Assembly: GCA_016124535.1 (NCBI GenBank)
Contig: WGNK01000005.1
Coordinates: 1-64,000 of the forward strand
Reading direction: 5' to 3'
Length of the DNA stretch: 64,000 nt
Origin: Azospirillum sp.
Lineage (GTDB): Bacteria > Pseudomonadota > Alphaproteobacteria > Azospirillales > Azospirillaceae
Within the stretch, counting starts at the first letter, position 1. Every line of letters begins with the position of its first letter. The notes below the pieces were generated by a model. That model made no database searches. It had not been told where the DNA came from and worked only from the letters and a program-made list of their open reading frames with translations. Below are positions 18,480 through 27,947 of this stretch, piece after piece. The translations under genes and the position numbers were made by a program.

Positions 18480-18579
18480 CGTCATCGGACGTATCGCTGA
18501 TGCGGTCGGTGTCGTAACGCACTTCTTGGGCGTTTCCTCCCTAGACTCGGGCCGTGCCGCCAGGCACGGCCCTTTTTTT
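18480..18579 (+). ncRNA. Candidate trans-acting small RNA with CCUCC (anti-Shine-Dalgarno) segment
   Basis: About 100 nt from the expected start after the TATTGT box to the end of the T run. Near the 5' end AGTGCGT (18476-18482) can pair with ACGCACT (18517-18523). Then follows an unstructured stretch with TTTCCTCCC, and finally a strong intrinsic terminator. A single-stranded CCUCC before a terminator is the layout of several alphaproteobacterial small RNAs that pair with ribosome binding sites. It lies between glk (divergent) and mrp (convergent). The exact 5' end is a guess, and the first stem requires a start slightly upstream of 18480. No known family was recognised. Confidence 0.45.
18549..18579 (+). 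terminator. Strong intrinsic terminator
   Basis: GGGCCGTGCC (18549-18558) pairs perfectly with GGCACGGCCC (18563-18572) across a GCCA loop, followed by seven T residues. The T run follows the stem only on the plus strand, so it ends plus-strand transcription. No protein gene precedes it on that strand, which supports a small RNA. Confidence 0.85.
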
Positions 18580-18600
18580 GCTCGCAATCCACCCTGTTCC

Positions 18601-19728
18601 TTACTGAATGACGATCCGCGGCGGTTTGCGGGCGGCGCCAGCGCCGGACAGCTTGGCCCAGATCGTCGTGGCGATCTGACGGTAGACCGTGGCGTGCTCG
18701 CTGTCGGGCTGGGCAATCACGATCGGCCGGCCCTGATCGGACGTTTCGCGAATATCGATGTGGAGCGGCACTTCGCCCAGGAACTCGGTGCCCAGCGCCG
18801 CGGCCTCGCGCCGGGCGCCGCCATGGCTGAAGATTTCGGCCCGGTGGCCGCAGTTGGGGCAGCAGAAATAGCTCATATTCTCGATCACGCCGAGTACGGG
18901 CACGTCGACTCGGCGAAACATGTTGAGCCCCTTGCGGGCGTCGAGCAGCGCGATGTCCTGGGGCGTGGACACGATCACCGCACCGGACAACGGCACCTGC
19001 TGCGCCATGGTCAGCTGGGCATCGCCGGTACCGGGCGGCATGTCCACCACCAACACGTCGAGTTCGCCCCATTCGACATCGCGCAGCATCTGGGTCAGGG
19101 CACTCTGGACCATCGGCCCGCGCCAGATCATCGGGGTGTCCTCTTCAACCAGGAAGCCCATCGACATCACTTTGACGCCATAGTTCTCCAGGGGCTGCAG
19201 GGTATTGCCATCGGCGCTGGTCGGACGGCCGGAGATCGCCATCATGCGCGGCATCGAGGGGCCGTAGATGTCGGCGTCGAGCAGGCCGACCGACAAGCCG
19301 TTGGCCTTCAAAGCCAGCGCCAGATTGACCGAGGTGGTCGATTTGCCGACCCCGCCCTTGCCCGAGGCTACCGCGACGATATGGCGGACGCCAGGCACCG
19401 CCGGCTTTTCGGGCTGGCCGTGTGCGTGGCCGTGGGACTGTCCTTTTTGCGCGGCCGGGCCCGGTGCCGGCGGCGGGGCGCGGTGGGCGGTCAGCACCGC
19501 GGTAACCGATAATACGCCAGGCAGCTTGTCAACCGCCCGCTCGGCAGCGTAACGAAGAGGCTCGGCCGCGGCGCCGCGCTGCGGGTCGACCTCAATCGCG
19601 AAGGTGACGTGACCATCGCGTACGACCAAGCCGGAAAGCATGTTAAGACTGACGACATCGGCCTTGCGATCGGGATCGATAACGGTGCGCAATACGTCGA
19701 CGACTTGGGCTTCGGTAACCTTGGCCAT
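18601..19728 (-). CDS. mrp: Iron-sulfur cluster carrier Mrp/ApbC (Mrp/NBP35 ATPase)
   Basis: A 375-residue protein with an N-terminal MIP18/DUF59 domain (residues 1-80) and a P-loop ATPase domain. The deviant Walker A is GKGGVGKS at 123-130, with DIYGPSMPRMM in switch I and DMPPGTGDAQLT in Walker B. SYFCCPNCGHR near residue 285 contains the CPxC-type cysteines that hold the transferred Fe-S cluster. The linker at about 96-107 is His-rich (HGHAHG). It carries Fe-S clusters to apo-enzymes in the cytoplasm. ATG at 19728 was chosen; an in-frame TTG lies nine bases upstream. Divergent from hflK. Confidence 0.92.
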   Translation of the reverse strand: MAKVTEAQVVDVLRTVIDPDRKADVVSLNMLSGLVVRDGHVTFAIEVDPQRGAAAEPLRYAAERAVDKLPGVLSVTAVLTAHRAPPPAPGPAAQKGQSHGHAHGQPEKPAVPGVRHIVAVASGKGGVGKSTTSVNLALALKANGLSVGLLDADIYGPSMPRMMAISGRPTSADGNTLQPLENYGVKVMSMGFLVEEDTPMIWRGPMVQSALTQMLRDVEWGELDVLVVDMPPGTGDAQLTMAQQVPLSGAVIVSTPQDIALLDARKGLNMFRRVDVPVLGVIENMSYFCCPNCGHRAEIFSHGGARREAAALGTEFLGEVPLHIDIRETSDQGRPIVIAQPDSEHATVYRQIATTIWAKLSGAGAARKPPRIVIQ

Positions 19729-19896
19729 GGTTGACAACTCGGCTTTCTCGCCAATATGGGCGGATGACTGGGGAGCCGGATCGGGATTTCCGGGAAGAAT
19801 CGACTATAGAACCGCTTCCGCCCGGTGAAAAGCCGGCGAAAAGCCGGTAAGAGAGTGGGTTTATTCGCGATATCGAACGGGGAAGGAAACAGCAGC

Positions 19897-21039
19897 ATGC
19901 CTTGGAGCAATCAGGGCGGAGGTGGCGGCGGCCCGTGGGGACCTCCGCCGGGCGGCGGTCAGGGTCCTTGGGGACGGCCGCCGGGCGCCGGCGGGCCCCA
20001 GGCGCCCGACCTGGAAGAACTGCTGCGCCGGGGCCAGGACCGGTTGCGCAAGCTCGTCCCCGGCGGCTTCGGCACCGGCAAGGGCATCTTTCTGGTGGTC
20101 CTGGTGTTGCTTGGCCTGTGGGGCGCCAGCGGCATCTACCGGGTACAGCCGGATGAACAGGGCGTGGTCCTGCGCTTCGGCCAGTATGTCCGCTGGGAAC
20201 AGCCGGGGCTGCACTACCACCTGCCGGCCCCGATCGAAGCGGTCTACACGCCGAAGGTGACGCGGGTCAGCCGCATCGAGATCGGCTATCGCTCGGCCGG
20301 CGACAGCAGGCGGATCGGCGAGCGCGACGTCCCCGACGAAAGCCTGATGCTGACCGGCGACGAAAATATCATCGATATCGATTTCACGGTGTTCTGGGTA
20401 ATCAAGGACCCGGTCCAGTATCTGTTCAAGATCCGGGACCCCGAAGCGACCGTGAAGAAGGCCGCGGAAAGTGCCATGCGCGAGGTGATCGGCCGCACCG
20501 AGTTGCAGCCGGCGCTGACCGAGGCCCGCCAGCAGATCGAGACCAGCACCCGCCAGCTGCTCCAGGCCATGCTCGACGAATATACCACCGGCGTCGAAGT
20601 GACCCAGGTTCAGTTGCAGAAATCGGATCCGCCGGCACCGGTGGTCGATGCCTTCAACGACGTCCAGCGCGCCCGTGCCGACCGCGAGCGCCTGCGCAAC
20701 GAGGCGGAAACTTACCGGAACGACATTATTCCGCGTGCCCGCGGCGAAGCGGAGAAGTTGATCCAGGAGGCGTCGGCCTATCGCGAGCAGGTGGTCAGCC
20801 TGGCTCAGGGTGATGCCGCACGGTTCCTGTCGGTCTATAACGCCTATAATTTGGGCAAAGATGTGACCGCACGGCGGATGTACCTGGAAACCATGGAGCA
20901 AGTCCTGCGCGGCGCCAATAAGGTGATTATCGACAGCGGCGCCATGGGCTCCCAGGGCGTCGTGCCTTATTTGCCGCTGGATCGTCTTCAGCACCTGCCG
21001 GCGCCGTCGGCCGCCAGAGGAGCCGGGAAACAGCCATGA
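19897..21039 (+). CDS. hflK: FtsH protease modulator HflK
   Basis: A 380-residue membrane-anchored SPFH/band-7 protein. It begins with a Gly/Pro-rich cytoplasmic segment, then one transmembrane helix (GIFLVVLVLLGLWGASGIY, about residues 64-82) and a periplasmic SPFH domain (VQPDEQGVVLRFGQY onward), ending in coiled-coil and Pro/Ala-rich tail. With HflC it forms a large inner-membrane cage around FtsH and limits its proteolysis. GGGGAAGGAAA precedes ATG 19897, so in-frame codons upstream are not used. Its stop overlaps the hflC start by four bases. Confidence 0.93.
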   Translation: MPWSNQGGGGGGPWGPPPGGGQGPWGRPPGAGGPQAPDLEELLRRGQDRLRKLVPGGFGTGKGIFLVVLVLLGLWGASGIYRVQPDEQGVVLRFGQYVRWEQPGLHYHLPAPIEAVYTPKVTRVSRIEIGYRSAGDSRRIGERDVPDESLMLTGDENIIDIDFTVFWVIKDPVQYLFKIRDPEATVKKAAESAMREVIGRTELQPALTEARQQIETSTRQLLQAMLDEYTTGVEVTQVQLQKSDPPAPVVDAFNDVQRARADRERLRNEAETYRNDIIPRARGEAEKLIQEASAYREQVVSLAQGDAARFLSVYNAYNLGKDVTARRMYLETMEQVLRGANKVIIDSGAMGSQGVVPYLPLDRLQHLPAPSAARGAGKQP

Positions 21040-21932
21040 ACCGTACCCTCATCAGTCTCGGCATCGCCGCAGCAGTCGCGGCGGTGCTGTTGTCCAGCGC
21101 CCTGTTCACGGTCAACGAGACGCAGCAGGCGCTGGTCCTCCAATTCGGCGCGCCCCGGACGGTCCACCAGGCACCCGGGCTCAAGCTGAAGCTGCCGTTC
21201 GTCCAGAACGTGGTGATGATCGACAAGCGCGTGCTCGACGTCGACCCGCCGGTCGAGCAGGTCATCCTGGCCGATCAGAAGCGCCTCGATGTTGATGCCT
21301 TCGCGCGCTACCGGATCAACGACCCGCTGAAATTTTATCAATCGGTCGGGTCGGAGGCGATCGTCGAACAGCGGCTGGCCTCGGTGGTCAATTCGGCGCT
21401 GCGGCGCGTGCTCGGCAATGTCACTCTGCTGGCCGTGCTGTCCCAGGAACGCACCAAGGTGATGGAAGACATCAAGGAACAGGTCAATCTCGAGAGCCGC
21501 AGGTTCGGCGTCGAAATCGTCGATGTTCGCATCCGCCGCGCCGATCTGCCTGAGGAAACCAGCCAGGCGATCTTCGCGCGCATGCGTTCGGAGCGCGAAC
21601 GGGAAGCCGCGGAGGCCCGCGCCCAGGGCCAGGAGCAGTCACAGCAGATTCGATCGCGCGCCGAACGTGAACGTACCGTGATTGTTGCGGAGGCTCAACG
21701 CGACAGCCAGAAGCTGCGCGGCGAGGGCGACAACCAGGCGTTCCAGCTGCTCTCCGATGCCAACGGCAAGGACCCGCAATTTTATGCCTTTTATCGTACC
21801 CTGGAAGCCTACCGTAACGCGCTGAAGAACGATGACACCACGCTGGTGATGTCTCCGACCGGAGATTTTTTCCGCTATTTCAAGGATATCGCGGGAACGG
21901 TCACGGCTCCGCCGCCTCCGGCCGGCAACTGA
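21036..21932 (+). CDS. hflC: FtsH protease modulator HflC
   Basis: A 298-residue SPFH/band-7 protein with an N-terminal signal-anchor helix (residues 5-24) and the conserved start ALFTVNETQQALVLQFGAP of the domain. DQKRLDVDAFARYRINDP and the Glu/Ala/Arg-rich helix at 170-240 are typical of HflC. It pairs with HflK in the periplasm-facing ring that controls FtsH. Start overlaps the hflK stop (ATGA), showing translational coupling. It is followed by a small DUF2065 gene and degP, the usual alphaproteobacterial order. Confidence 0.93.
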   Translation: MNRTLISLGIAAAVAAVLLSSALFTVNETQQALVLQFGAPRTVHQAPGLKLKLPFVQNVVMIDKRVLDVDPPVEQVILADQKRLDVDAFARYRINDPLKFYQSVGSEAIVEQRLASVVNSALRRVLGNVTLLAVLSQERTKVMEDIKEQVNLESRRFGVEIVDVRIRRADLPEETSQAIFARMRSEREREAAEARAQGQEQSQQIRSRAERERTVIVAEAQRDSQKLRGEGDNQAFQLLSDANGKDPQFYAFYRTLEAYRNALKNDDTTLVMSPTGDFFRYFKDIAGTVTAPPPPAGN

Positions 21933-21976
21933 TCCGGGCGGCATCTTCCTCGTGTGCAACGAAATGGACCAGTGCG

Positions 21977-22171
21977 GTGATCGATTTTCTGACCGGCATC
22001 GGGCTTGCCATCGTGATCGAGGGCATGTTGTGGGCGGCGTTTCCCGACGCCATGCGTAAGGCGGTCGCGATGGCGTTGAGCCTGCCGGCGGGTCAACTCC
22101 GCATGGTCGGGTTGATGGCGGCATCGCTCGGCGTCGCAATCGTCTGGCTGGTCCGCGCAGCCCCCCTGTAA
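21977..22171 (+). CDS. DUF2065 small membrane protein
   Basis: A 64-residue protein starting at GTG 21977, with hydrophobic helices at about 5-22 and 42-60 around a polar loop (DAMRKAVAMALSLPAGQLR). This is the DUF2065 family, found between hflC and degP in many alphaproteobacteria. It is probably an inner-membrane protein that belongs to the HflKC complex or its envelope stress context; the role is unknown. The spacing to hflC is 44 bp. Confidence 0.8.
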   Translation: MIDFLTGIGLAIVIEGMLWAAFPDAMRKAVAMALSLPAGQLRMVGLMAASLGVAIVWLVRAAPL

Positions 22172-22206
22172 GCGGGCGGTGCTGTCGCCCTTTGTGGTGG
22201 CAATTC

Positions 22207-22287
22207 CTGGCCCATCATCGCGGGATTGGTCCCGCGGTGATGGGCCAGCCCTATAAAAATATCGTGGGTTATTGTGGCAGGGCTGGC
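22207..22287 (+). promoter_or_regulatory. Two mutually exclusive hairpins before degP
   Basis: CTGGCCCATCATCGCGGGA (22207-22225) pairs with 22230-22248 over 19 bp with one G-U pair and a TTGG loop. The 3' end of that second arm also belongs to GCCAGCCCT (22244-22252), which pairs perfectly with AGGGCTGGC (22279-22287). The two stems share bases 22244-22248 and cannot both form fully. No T run follows either, so neither is a simple terminator. The layout suggests a switch, processing site or attenuator in the 316-bp gap between the DUF2065 gene and degP. Function is inferred. Confidence 0.5.
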
Positions 22288-22487
22288 GTCTTCGCCACAA
22301 TTGGACCAGAGTCGCCCGCTACCAGGAATACCGCGGTCGAACTTGAACCGTGGCCGGGAATGGCCTAAATGGCGTCCCGGCGGGGCGGAATGCCGTCGGT
22401 TCGTCCAGAGGCGGACCGCCGTGGGTTCGTAGCAGAGTTCGCCAACGCAAACATCGCCACCGTCGATTTGCCCAGGAGACAATTCCC

Positions 22488-24056
22488 GTGACACACCTCG
22501 TCGAGAGCAGCAGCGCCGCGCATCGCTCCCAGGGTCGCCTGATCAACGCCGTACCACGGCCCGGGTCCTGGAGGGCAAGGGTCGCGCTGGTCGCGCTGCT
22601 GTTGTGGACGGCCTGCGTGGTCACGGCCAACCCTGCGGTGGCCCAGCGGGGCACCGCACCGCCCGGTGGCTTTGCCGATCTTGCCGACCGTCTGCTGCCG
22701 GCGGTGGTCAATATCTCGACCACCCAGAACGTCAGCCAGAACCAGCGCGGACGCGGGCCGGAGTTGCCGCAATTTCCGCCGGGTTCGCCATTCGAGGAAT
22801 TCTTCAAGGACTTCTTCGACCACAAGGGACAGCAGGAGAATGCGCCGCCGCGGCGGGCGACCTCGCTCGGCTCCGGTTTCATCATCGATGCCAAGGCGGG
22901 GCTGGTGGTGACCAACAACCACGTCATCCAGGACGCCGACGAGATCACGGTGATCCTGCACGACGATACCAACATCAAGGCCGAGGTGGTCGGGCGGGAC
23001 TCGAAGATCGATCTCGCTTTGCTCAAGATCGTCACCACGCATCCGCTGGTCGACGTGCCATTCGGCGACAGCGACAAGATGCGGGTCGGCGACTGGGTCC
23101 TGGCGATCGGCAATCCGTTCGGGCTCGGCGGCACGGTCACTGCCGGCATCGTCTCGGCACGCGCACGCGACATCAATGCCGGCCCCTATGACGACTTCAT
23201 CCAAACCGACGCCTCGATCAACCGGGGCAATTCCGGCGGTCCGATGTTCGACCTCGACGGCGAAGTAATCGGCATCAACACCGCGATCTTCTCGCCGTCG
23301 GGCGGCTCAGTCGGCATTGGCTTTGCGATCCCGTCCAACCTGGCGCGACCGGTGGTGGCGCAGCTGAAGGAGTTCGGCCATACCCGGCGGGGCTGGCTGG
23401 GGGTGCGGATTCAGGCGGTGACCCCGGAAATCGCCGAGAGCCTCGGCCTGCCCAAGCCCCATGGCGCCCTGGTGGCGAGCGTGACGCCGGGCGGTCCCGC
23501 GGCCAAATCGGGCATCCAGGCCGGTGACGTGGTGACCTCGTTCGACGGCAAGGACGTGCCTGAAATGCGTCGCCTGCCCCGGATCGTTGCGGAGACCGCG
23601 ATCGACCGGCAGGTGCCGGTGGAATTGTGGCGCAAGGGCAAGGCGATCACCATTCCGGTCAAGATCGGCGAGTTGGAAGCGGCGGAAGAACAAGGGCTGC
23701 TGGCGTCCAAGGACGATGACTCCAACAACGGCCCCAAAGCCCCTGCCAAGTCGTTCGACAAGCTCGGCTTGAAGCTGGCCGGCATCACCAACGATCTGCG
23801 CCAGCAATTCGAGCTGGGTCCCGACGTCAAGGGCGTGGTCGTGACCGAGGTCCAGGGCGGCAGTCCGGCGGCGGAAAAGGGCATGCACCCAGGCGACGTG
23901 ATCGTCGAGGTCAGCCAGCAGGCGGTGGGCAATCCCGCCGACATCGCCGCCAAGATCCAGAAGGCCCGGGACGAAGGCAAGCGATCGGTGCTGATGCTGG
24001 TGGACCGCCAAGGCGATCTGCGCTTCGTGGCGCTGGCGATCGGCGACGAAAAATAG
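22488..24056 (+). CDS. degP: Periplasmic serine endoprotease DegP/HtrA (Do family)
   Basis: A 522-residue protease starting at GTG 22488, six bases after an AGGAGA site. A signal peptide spans about residues 27-52 with a likely cut after ANPAVA. The trypsin-like domain holds the triad H145 (VTNNHVIQ), D175 (SKIDLALLK) and S249 (RGNSGGPMF). Two PDZ domains follow, at about 305-395 and 430-520. It degrades or refolds misfolded envelope proteins. It follows hflKC and DUF2065, so the cluster is devoted to membrane and envelope protein quality. A strong terminator closes the unit. Confidence 0.95.
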   Translation: MTHLVESSSAAHRSQGRLINAVPRPGSWRARVALVALLLWTACVVTANPAVAQRGTAPPGGFADLADRLLPAVVNISTTQNVSQNQRGRGPELPQFPPGSPFEEFFKDFFDHKGQQENAPPRRATSLGSGFIIDAKAGLVVTNNHVIQDADEITVILHDDTNIKAEVVGRDSKIDLALLKIVTTHPLVDVPFGDSDKMRVGDWVLAIGNPFGLGGTVTAGIVSARARDINAGPYDDFIQTDASINRGNSGGPMFDLDGEVIGINTAIFSPSGGSVGIGFAIPSNLARPVVAQLKEFGHTRRGWLGVRIQAVTPEIAESLGLPKPHGALVASVTPGGPAAKSGIQAGDVVTSFDGKDVPEMRRLPRIVAETAIDRQVPVELWRKGKAITIPVKIGELEAAEEQGLLASKDDDSNNGPKAPAKSFDKLGLKLAGITNDLRQQFELGPDVKGVVVTEVQGGSPAAEKGMHPGDVIVEVSQQAVGNPADIAAKIQKARDEGKRSVLMLVDRQGDLRFVALAIGDEK

Positions 24057-24080
24057 CATCGGTCAGCGTGCCGGGAGATC

Positions 24081-24117
24081 GAAAGGGGGCCTCGCGGCCC
24101 TCTTTCTTTTTTTATGA
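24081..24117 (+). terminator. Intrinsic terminator after degP
   Basis: GAAAGGGGGCC (24081-24091) pairs with GGCCCTCTTTC (24096-24106) with one G-U pair and a TCGC loop, followed by TTTTTTT. It lies 25 bp after the degP stop. Confidence 0.88.
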
Positions 24118-24132
24118 TCTCCAGTCAGTCCA

Positions 24133-24936
24133 TCACGGCGCGCGCTTAACCACGGCCCGGTAGGCGTGCCAGCTGGCATGACCGATCAGCGGCAGGGTCA
24201 CCGCCAAGCCGACGAAGGCGGTCAGCAGGCCACCGAAGGTGAACAGCGCGATCAAGCCGGCCCAGACGATCATCGCCGGGCGGTTGAGCAGGACGGCGAC
24301 GACGCTGATGATCACGGCGCGGACGATATCGGCCTTGCCTTCGACCATCATGGGCACCGCCATGACCGAGACCGTGAAGGCGATCGAGGCCATGACGAAG
24401 CCGACGGCGGTGCCGAAGGCAAGGAACAGGTTGCCGTCGAGGGTGAAGAGCGCGGTGTCGACCATACTCTGGAGGCTGAGCTGCTGGTAGGGGAAGGAAA
24501 GGGCAAAGATCACGACCGCGAGGCGGATCCAGACGATCAGAAACAACACCAGGCCCAGGCCGAAACCGAGCAGCGGGCCGGGGTTGGCGCGCCAGGCGAA
24601 CAGGGCGCGGGTGAAACCGGGACGGACGCCGTTCTCCAGATCGCGGCTGATGGCGTAGAAACCGACCGTGAGTGCCGGCGCGACGATCAGGAAGCCGCTC
24701 GCCAGCGGGGCAATCAGATGCTCCTGATCGAGGTAGTCCAGGCCGGCGACGATGGCGAATCCGGCGGCGACGAACAGCAGCCCCAGCCCGAGGCTGACCC
24801 CGGGCGCGCGGCAGAGGTCGCGCCAGCCGGCGGCCAGCCAGCGGAACGGATCCTGGGTCGAAACCAGGTTGATCCGATCGGCAAAGGGCAGTGTGGCCGC
24901 CGGGGCCGGCTGGGGTTGGTGCGCCGTCTCGTTCAT
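24133..24936 (-). CDS. DUF2189 integral membrane protein
   Basis: A 267-residue protein with a short polar N-terminus and about six transmembrane helices; RWLAAGWRDLCRAPGVSLGLG begins the first repeat and GFYAISRDLENG lies between helices 2 and 3. This matches the DUF2189 family, often annotated as putative cytochrome c oxidase-associated or uncharacterised membrane proteins. ATG at 24936 was chosen because the protein then starts just before the conserved region; the frame stays open upstream with no recognisable protein. It is divergent from maeB and converges on degP. Function unknown. Confidence 0.75.
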   Translation of the reverse strand: MNETAHQPQPAPAATLPFADRINLVSTQDPFRWLAAGWRDLCRAPGVSLGLGLLFVAAGFAIVAGLDYLDQEHLIAPLASGFLIVAPALTVGFYAISRDLENGVRPGFTRALFAWRANPGPLLGFGLGLVLFLIVWIRLAVVIFALSFPYQQLSLQSMVDTALFTLDGNLFLAFGTAVGFVMASIAFTVSVMAVPMMVEGKADIVRAVIISVVAVLLNRPAMIVWAGLIALFTFGGLLTAFVGLAVTLPLIGHASWHAYRAVVKRAP

Positions 24937-25188
24937 TCTGGCCCCCGCTAAAGATCGTGACAGAAATGTCATTTTGCCGGACAAAGCCGTAAATATCCAA
25001 TGGTCTCTAGAGACTGCGTCATTGTTCCCCGCCGCACCGGGTCGGAGGCCGGCTGGGGCGCCGCGCGCAGCTTCAGCCATGCGATCTGCGGCAACCGGCT
25101 TGGACAAATCAGCGAAGCGGCTTAGAGTTGTTTTCCGACCGCGAGGCTCGCGGCCGGCTCCGCTCCCCACCATCCGGCAGTCCAGCCC

Positions 25189-27471
25189 ATGTCCAGCAGC
25201 CTCGACGAAAGCGCGCTCGAATACCACCGGTCGCAGCCGCCCGGCAAAATCGCCGTGATGCCGACCAAACCGCTGGCAAACCAGCGGGACCTGGCCTTGG
25301 CTTATTCGCCGGGAGTGGCCGCGGCGTGCAACGCAATCGTCGCCGACCCGGCCGAGGCCAGCCTGGTGACCGCGCGCGCCAATCTGGTGGCGGTGATCAC
25401 CAACGGCACGGCGGTGCTGGGCCTGGGCAATATCGGTCCCCTGGCCGCCAAGCCGGTGATGGAGGGCAAAGGCGTCCTGTTCAAGAAGTTCGCCGGCATC
25501 GATGTGTTCGACATCGAGATCAACGAGCCGGACCCGACCAAGCTGGTCGAGGTGATCGCGGCGCTGGAGCCGACCTTCGGCGGCATCAATCTGGAGGACA
25601 TCAAGGCCCCCGACTGTTTCGAGGTCGAAGCCAAGCTGCGCGCCCGGATGAAAATTCCGGTGTTCCACGACGACCAGCATGGCACCGCGATCATCGTCGC
25701 CGCCGGGATCAAGAACGGGCTGCGGGTGGTCGGCAAGGCATTTTCCGACGTGAAGCTGGTGACCTCAGGCGCCGGGGCGGCCGCGCTGGCCTGCCTCGAC
25801 CTCCTGGTCGATCTCGGCATGCCGGTCGAAAACATCACGGTGACCGATATCGTCGGCGTGGTCTACGAGGGTCGCACCGAGCTGATGGATCCGCGCAAGG
25901 CGCGTTACGCCAAGCCGACCAAGGCGCGCACCCTGGCCGAGGCGATCGTCGGCGCCGATGTCTTCCTCGGCCTTTCGGCGGCGGGGGTGTTGAAGCCCGA
26001 GATGGTGGCGAAAATGGCGGAGAGACCGCTGGTTTTCGCCCTCGCCAACCCGACGCCGGAGATCCTGCCCGAACAGGCCAAGCTGGTGCGACCCGACGCG
26101 GTGATCGCGACCGGCCGCTCCGACTATCCCAACCAGGTCAACAACGTCCTGTGCTTCCCGTTCATCTTCCGGGGGGCCTTGGACGTCGGCGCCACCACGA
26201 TCAACGAGGAGATGAAATCAGCCGCAGTCAAGGCAATCGCGGATCTCGCAATGGTCGAGAGCAGCGACATCGTGGCGACGGCTTATGGCGATACGCCGAT
26301 GCGCTTTGGCCCGGAATACCTGATCCCTAAGCCGTTCGACCCCCGGCTGATCGTCGAAATCGCGCCGGCGGTGGCCAAGGCGGCGATGGACAGCGGCGTC
26401 GCCACCCGGCCGATCGAGGATTTCGCCGCCTATCGCGAACGGCTCAGCCAGTTTGTCTTCCGTTCCGGCCAAGCGATGCGGCCGATCTTCGCCCGCGCCA
26501 AGAATGACCCGCGCCGGATCGCCTATGCCGAAGGCGAGGAGGAGCGGGTGCTGCGCGCGGTTCAGGTGGTGGTCGATGAAGGCCTGGGGCGGCCGATCCT
26601 GATCGGCCGGCGCGACGTGGTGCTGCGGCGGATCGAGCGGCTGAACCTGCGCATTCGCCTGGGCGAACATTTCCAGCTGTGCGACCCCGAGAGCGATCCG
26701 CGCTATGGCGAATATTGGGCCGACTATCACCGGCTGATGGAGCGCCGCGGCGTGACCCCGCAGCAGGCCCGCACGGTGATGCGCACCAGCACCACGGTCA
26801 TCGGCGCCATGATGCTGCGCCGGGGCGAAACCGACGCCCTGATCGCCGGTACCGTCGGCTTCTTCCAGAAGCATCTGAGCCATATCCACGACATCATCGG
26901 GACCCGGCCGGGGGTCAAATCGATGGCGGCGTTGAGCGCCCTGATCATGGCCAAGGGCACCTTCTTCTTCTGCGACACCCAGGTCTCGGCCGACCCCTCG
27001 ATCGAGGACGTGGTCGAGATGACGCTGATGGCGGCCCAGGCGGTGCGCCGCTTCGCCCTGGAGCCCAAGGTCGCCTTGCTGTCCCACTCCAATTTCGGCG
27101 CACGCAACACGCCGTCCGCGATCAAGATGCGGACCGCCTTGGCCGAGATCGCGCGGCGCGCGCCCGAACTCGAGGTCGAGGGCGAGATGCACGCCGATTT
27201 CGCGCTGTCGGAACCGCTGCGCCGGGAGATGTTCCCCAATTCCCGGCTGAAGGGCGAGGCAAACCTGCTGATCATGCCGACCCAGGATGCCGCCCACATC
27301 GCCTTCAACCTGCTGCGGGTGCTGGGCGACGGCCAGAATGTCGGGCCGATCCTGCTCGGGCCGGCCAAACCGGCCCATATCCTCAACCAGTCGGCGACGG
27401 TGCGCGCCATCGTCAACGTCTCGGCGGTAGCGGTGCTCGATGCCCAGGACCTGGCAGCCGCCGCCCGATGA
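25189..27471 (+). CDS. maeB: NADP-dependent malic enzyme MaeB (malic enzyme-phosphotransacetylase fusion)
   Basis: A 760-residue two-part protein. Residues 1-400 are a malic enzyme: [44 protein letters not shown] (metal and substrate site) and [15 protein letters not shown] (nucleotide binding). Residues about 430-755 are a phosphate acetyltransferase-like domain that in MaeB proteins senses acetyl-CoA rather than acting as a full enzyme. The reaction is malate + NADP to pyruvate + CO2 + NADPH in the cytoplasm. Start and length match the family (about 760). Its stop overlaps the following thioesterase start. Confidence 0.95.
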   Translation: MSSSLDESALEYHRSQPPGKIAVMPTKPLANQRDLALAYSPGVAAACNAIVADPAEASLVTARANLVAVITNGTAVLGLGNIGPLAAKPVMEGKGVLFKKFAGIDVFDIEINEPDPTKLVEVIAALEPTFGGINLEDIKAPDCFEVEAKLRARMKIPVFHDDQHGTAIIVAAGIKNGLRVVGKAFSDVKLVTSGAGAAALACLDLLVDLGMPVENITVTDIVGVVYEGRTELMDPRKARYAKPTKARTLAEAIVGADVFLGLSAAGVLKPEMVAKMAERPLVFALANPTPEILPEQAKLVRPDAVIATGRSDYPNQVNNVLCFPFIFRGALDVGATTINEEMKSAAVKAIADLAMVESSDIVATAYGDTPMRFGPEYLIPKPFDPRLIVEIAPAVAKAAMDSGVATRPIEDFAAYRERLSQFVFRSGQAMRPIFARAKNDPRRIAYAEGEEERVLRAVQVVVDEGLGRPILIGRRDVVLRRIERLNLRIRLGEHFQLCDPESDPRYGEYWADYHRLMERRGVTPQQARTVMRTSTTVIGAMMLRRGETDALIAGTVGFFQKHLSHIHDIIGTRPGVKSMAALSALIMAKGTFFFCDTQVSADPSIEDVVEMTLMAAQAVRRFALEPKVALLSHSNFGARNTPSAIKMRTALAEIARRAPELEVEGEMHADFALSEPLRREMFPNSRLKGEANLLIMPTQDAAHIAFNLLRVLGDGQNVGPILLGPAKPAHILNQSATVRAIVNVSAVAVLDAQDLAAAAR

Positions 27472-27920
27472 CCAGGTTCGAGCCGGCCGACCCCGATTTC
27501 GAAGCCCGCTGCCGGGACAGCTTCTCGCGCCAGGGCGCGATGGCGCTGCTCGGCGCGGTGCTGGCGCGGATCGAGCCGGGCTTGTGCGAGATCCATCTGC
27601 CCTATAAGCCTGAGTTGACCCAGCAGCACGGCTTCTACCATGCCGGCATGGTCGCGACCGTCGCCGACAACGCCGCCGGCTATGCCGGCTACAGCCTGAT
27701 GCCGGCGGGCACCTCGGTGTTGACGGTCGAGTTTAAAATTAATCTAATGGCTCCGGCCAAAGGCGAACTGGTGATTGCGCGCGGCCAGGTGATCAAGCCC
27801 GGTCGCACCCTGACCATCGCCCAGGCCACGGTGACAGCGGTCAACGAGGGTCACGAAACGGAATGCGCCCTGCTCCAGCAGACGCTGATCTGCATCCACG
27901 GACGCGAAGATCCGGGATGA
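27468..27920 (+). CDS. PaaI-type hotdog-fold thioesterase
   Basis: A 150-residue single-domain hotdog protein. QQHGFYHAGMVATVADNAAGYAGYS (split here over residues 49-73) holds the HGG-like substrate loop and the acidic residue (D65 region) of PaaI/YigI thioesterases, and TVEFKINLMAPAKGE is the central strand pair. It probably hydrolyses an acyl- or aryl-CoA; the substrate is unknown. ATG overlaps the maeB stop (ATGA), so it is co-translated with malic enzyme, which may point to acyl-CoA turnover linked to central carbon. Confidence 0.85.
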   Translation: MTRFEPADPDFEARCRDSFSRQGAMALLGAVLARIEPGLCEIHLPYKPELTQQHGFYHAGMVATVADNAAGYAGYSLMPAGTSVLTVEFKINLMAPAKGELVIARGQVIKPGRTLTIAQATVTAVNEGHETECALLQQTLICIHGREDPG

Positions 27921-27947
27921 AAAAAATCAAACTTGCCAGGGAGAGAG

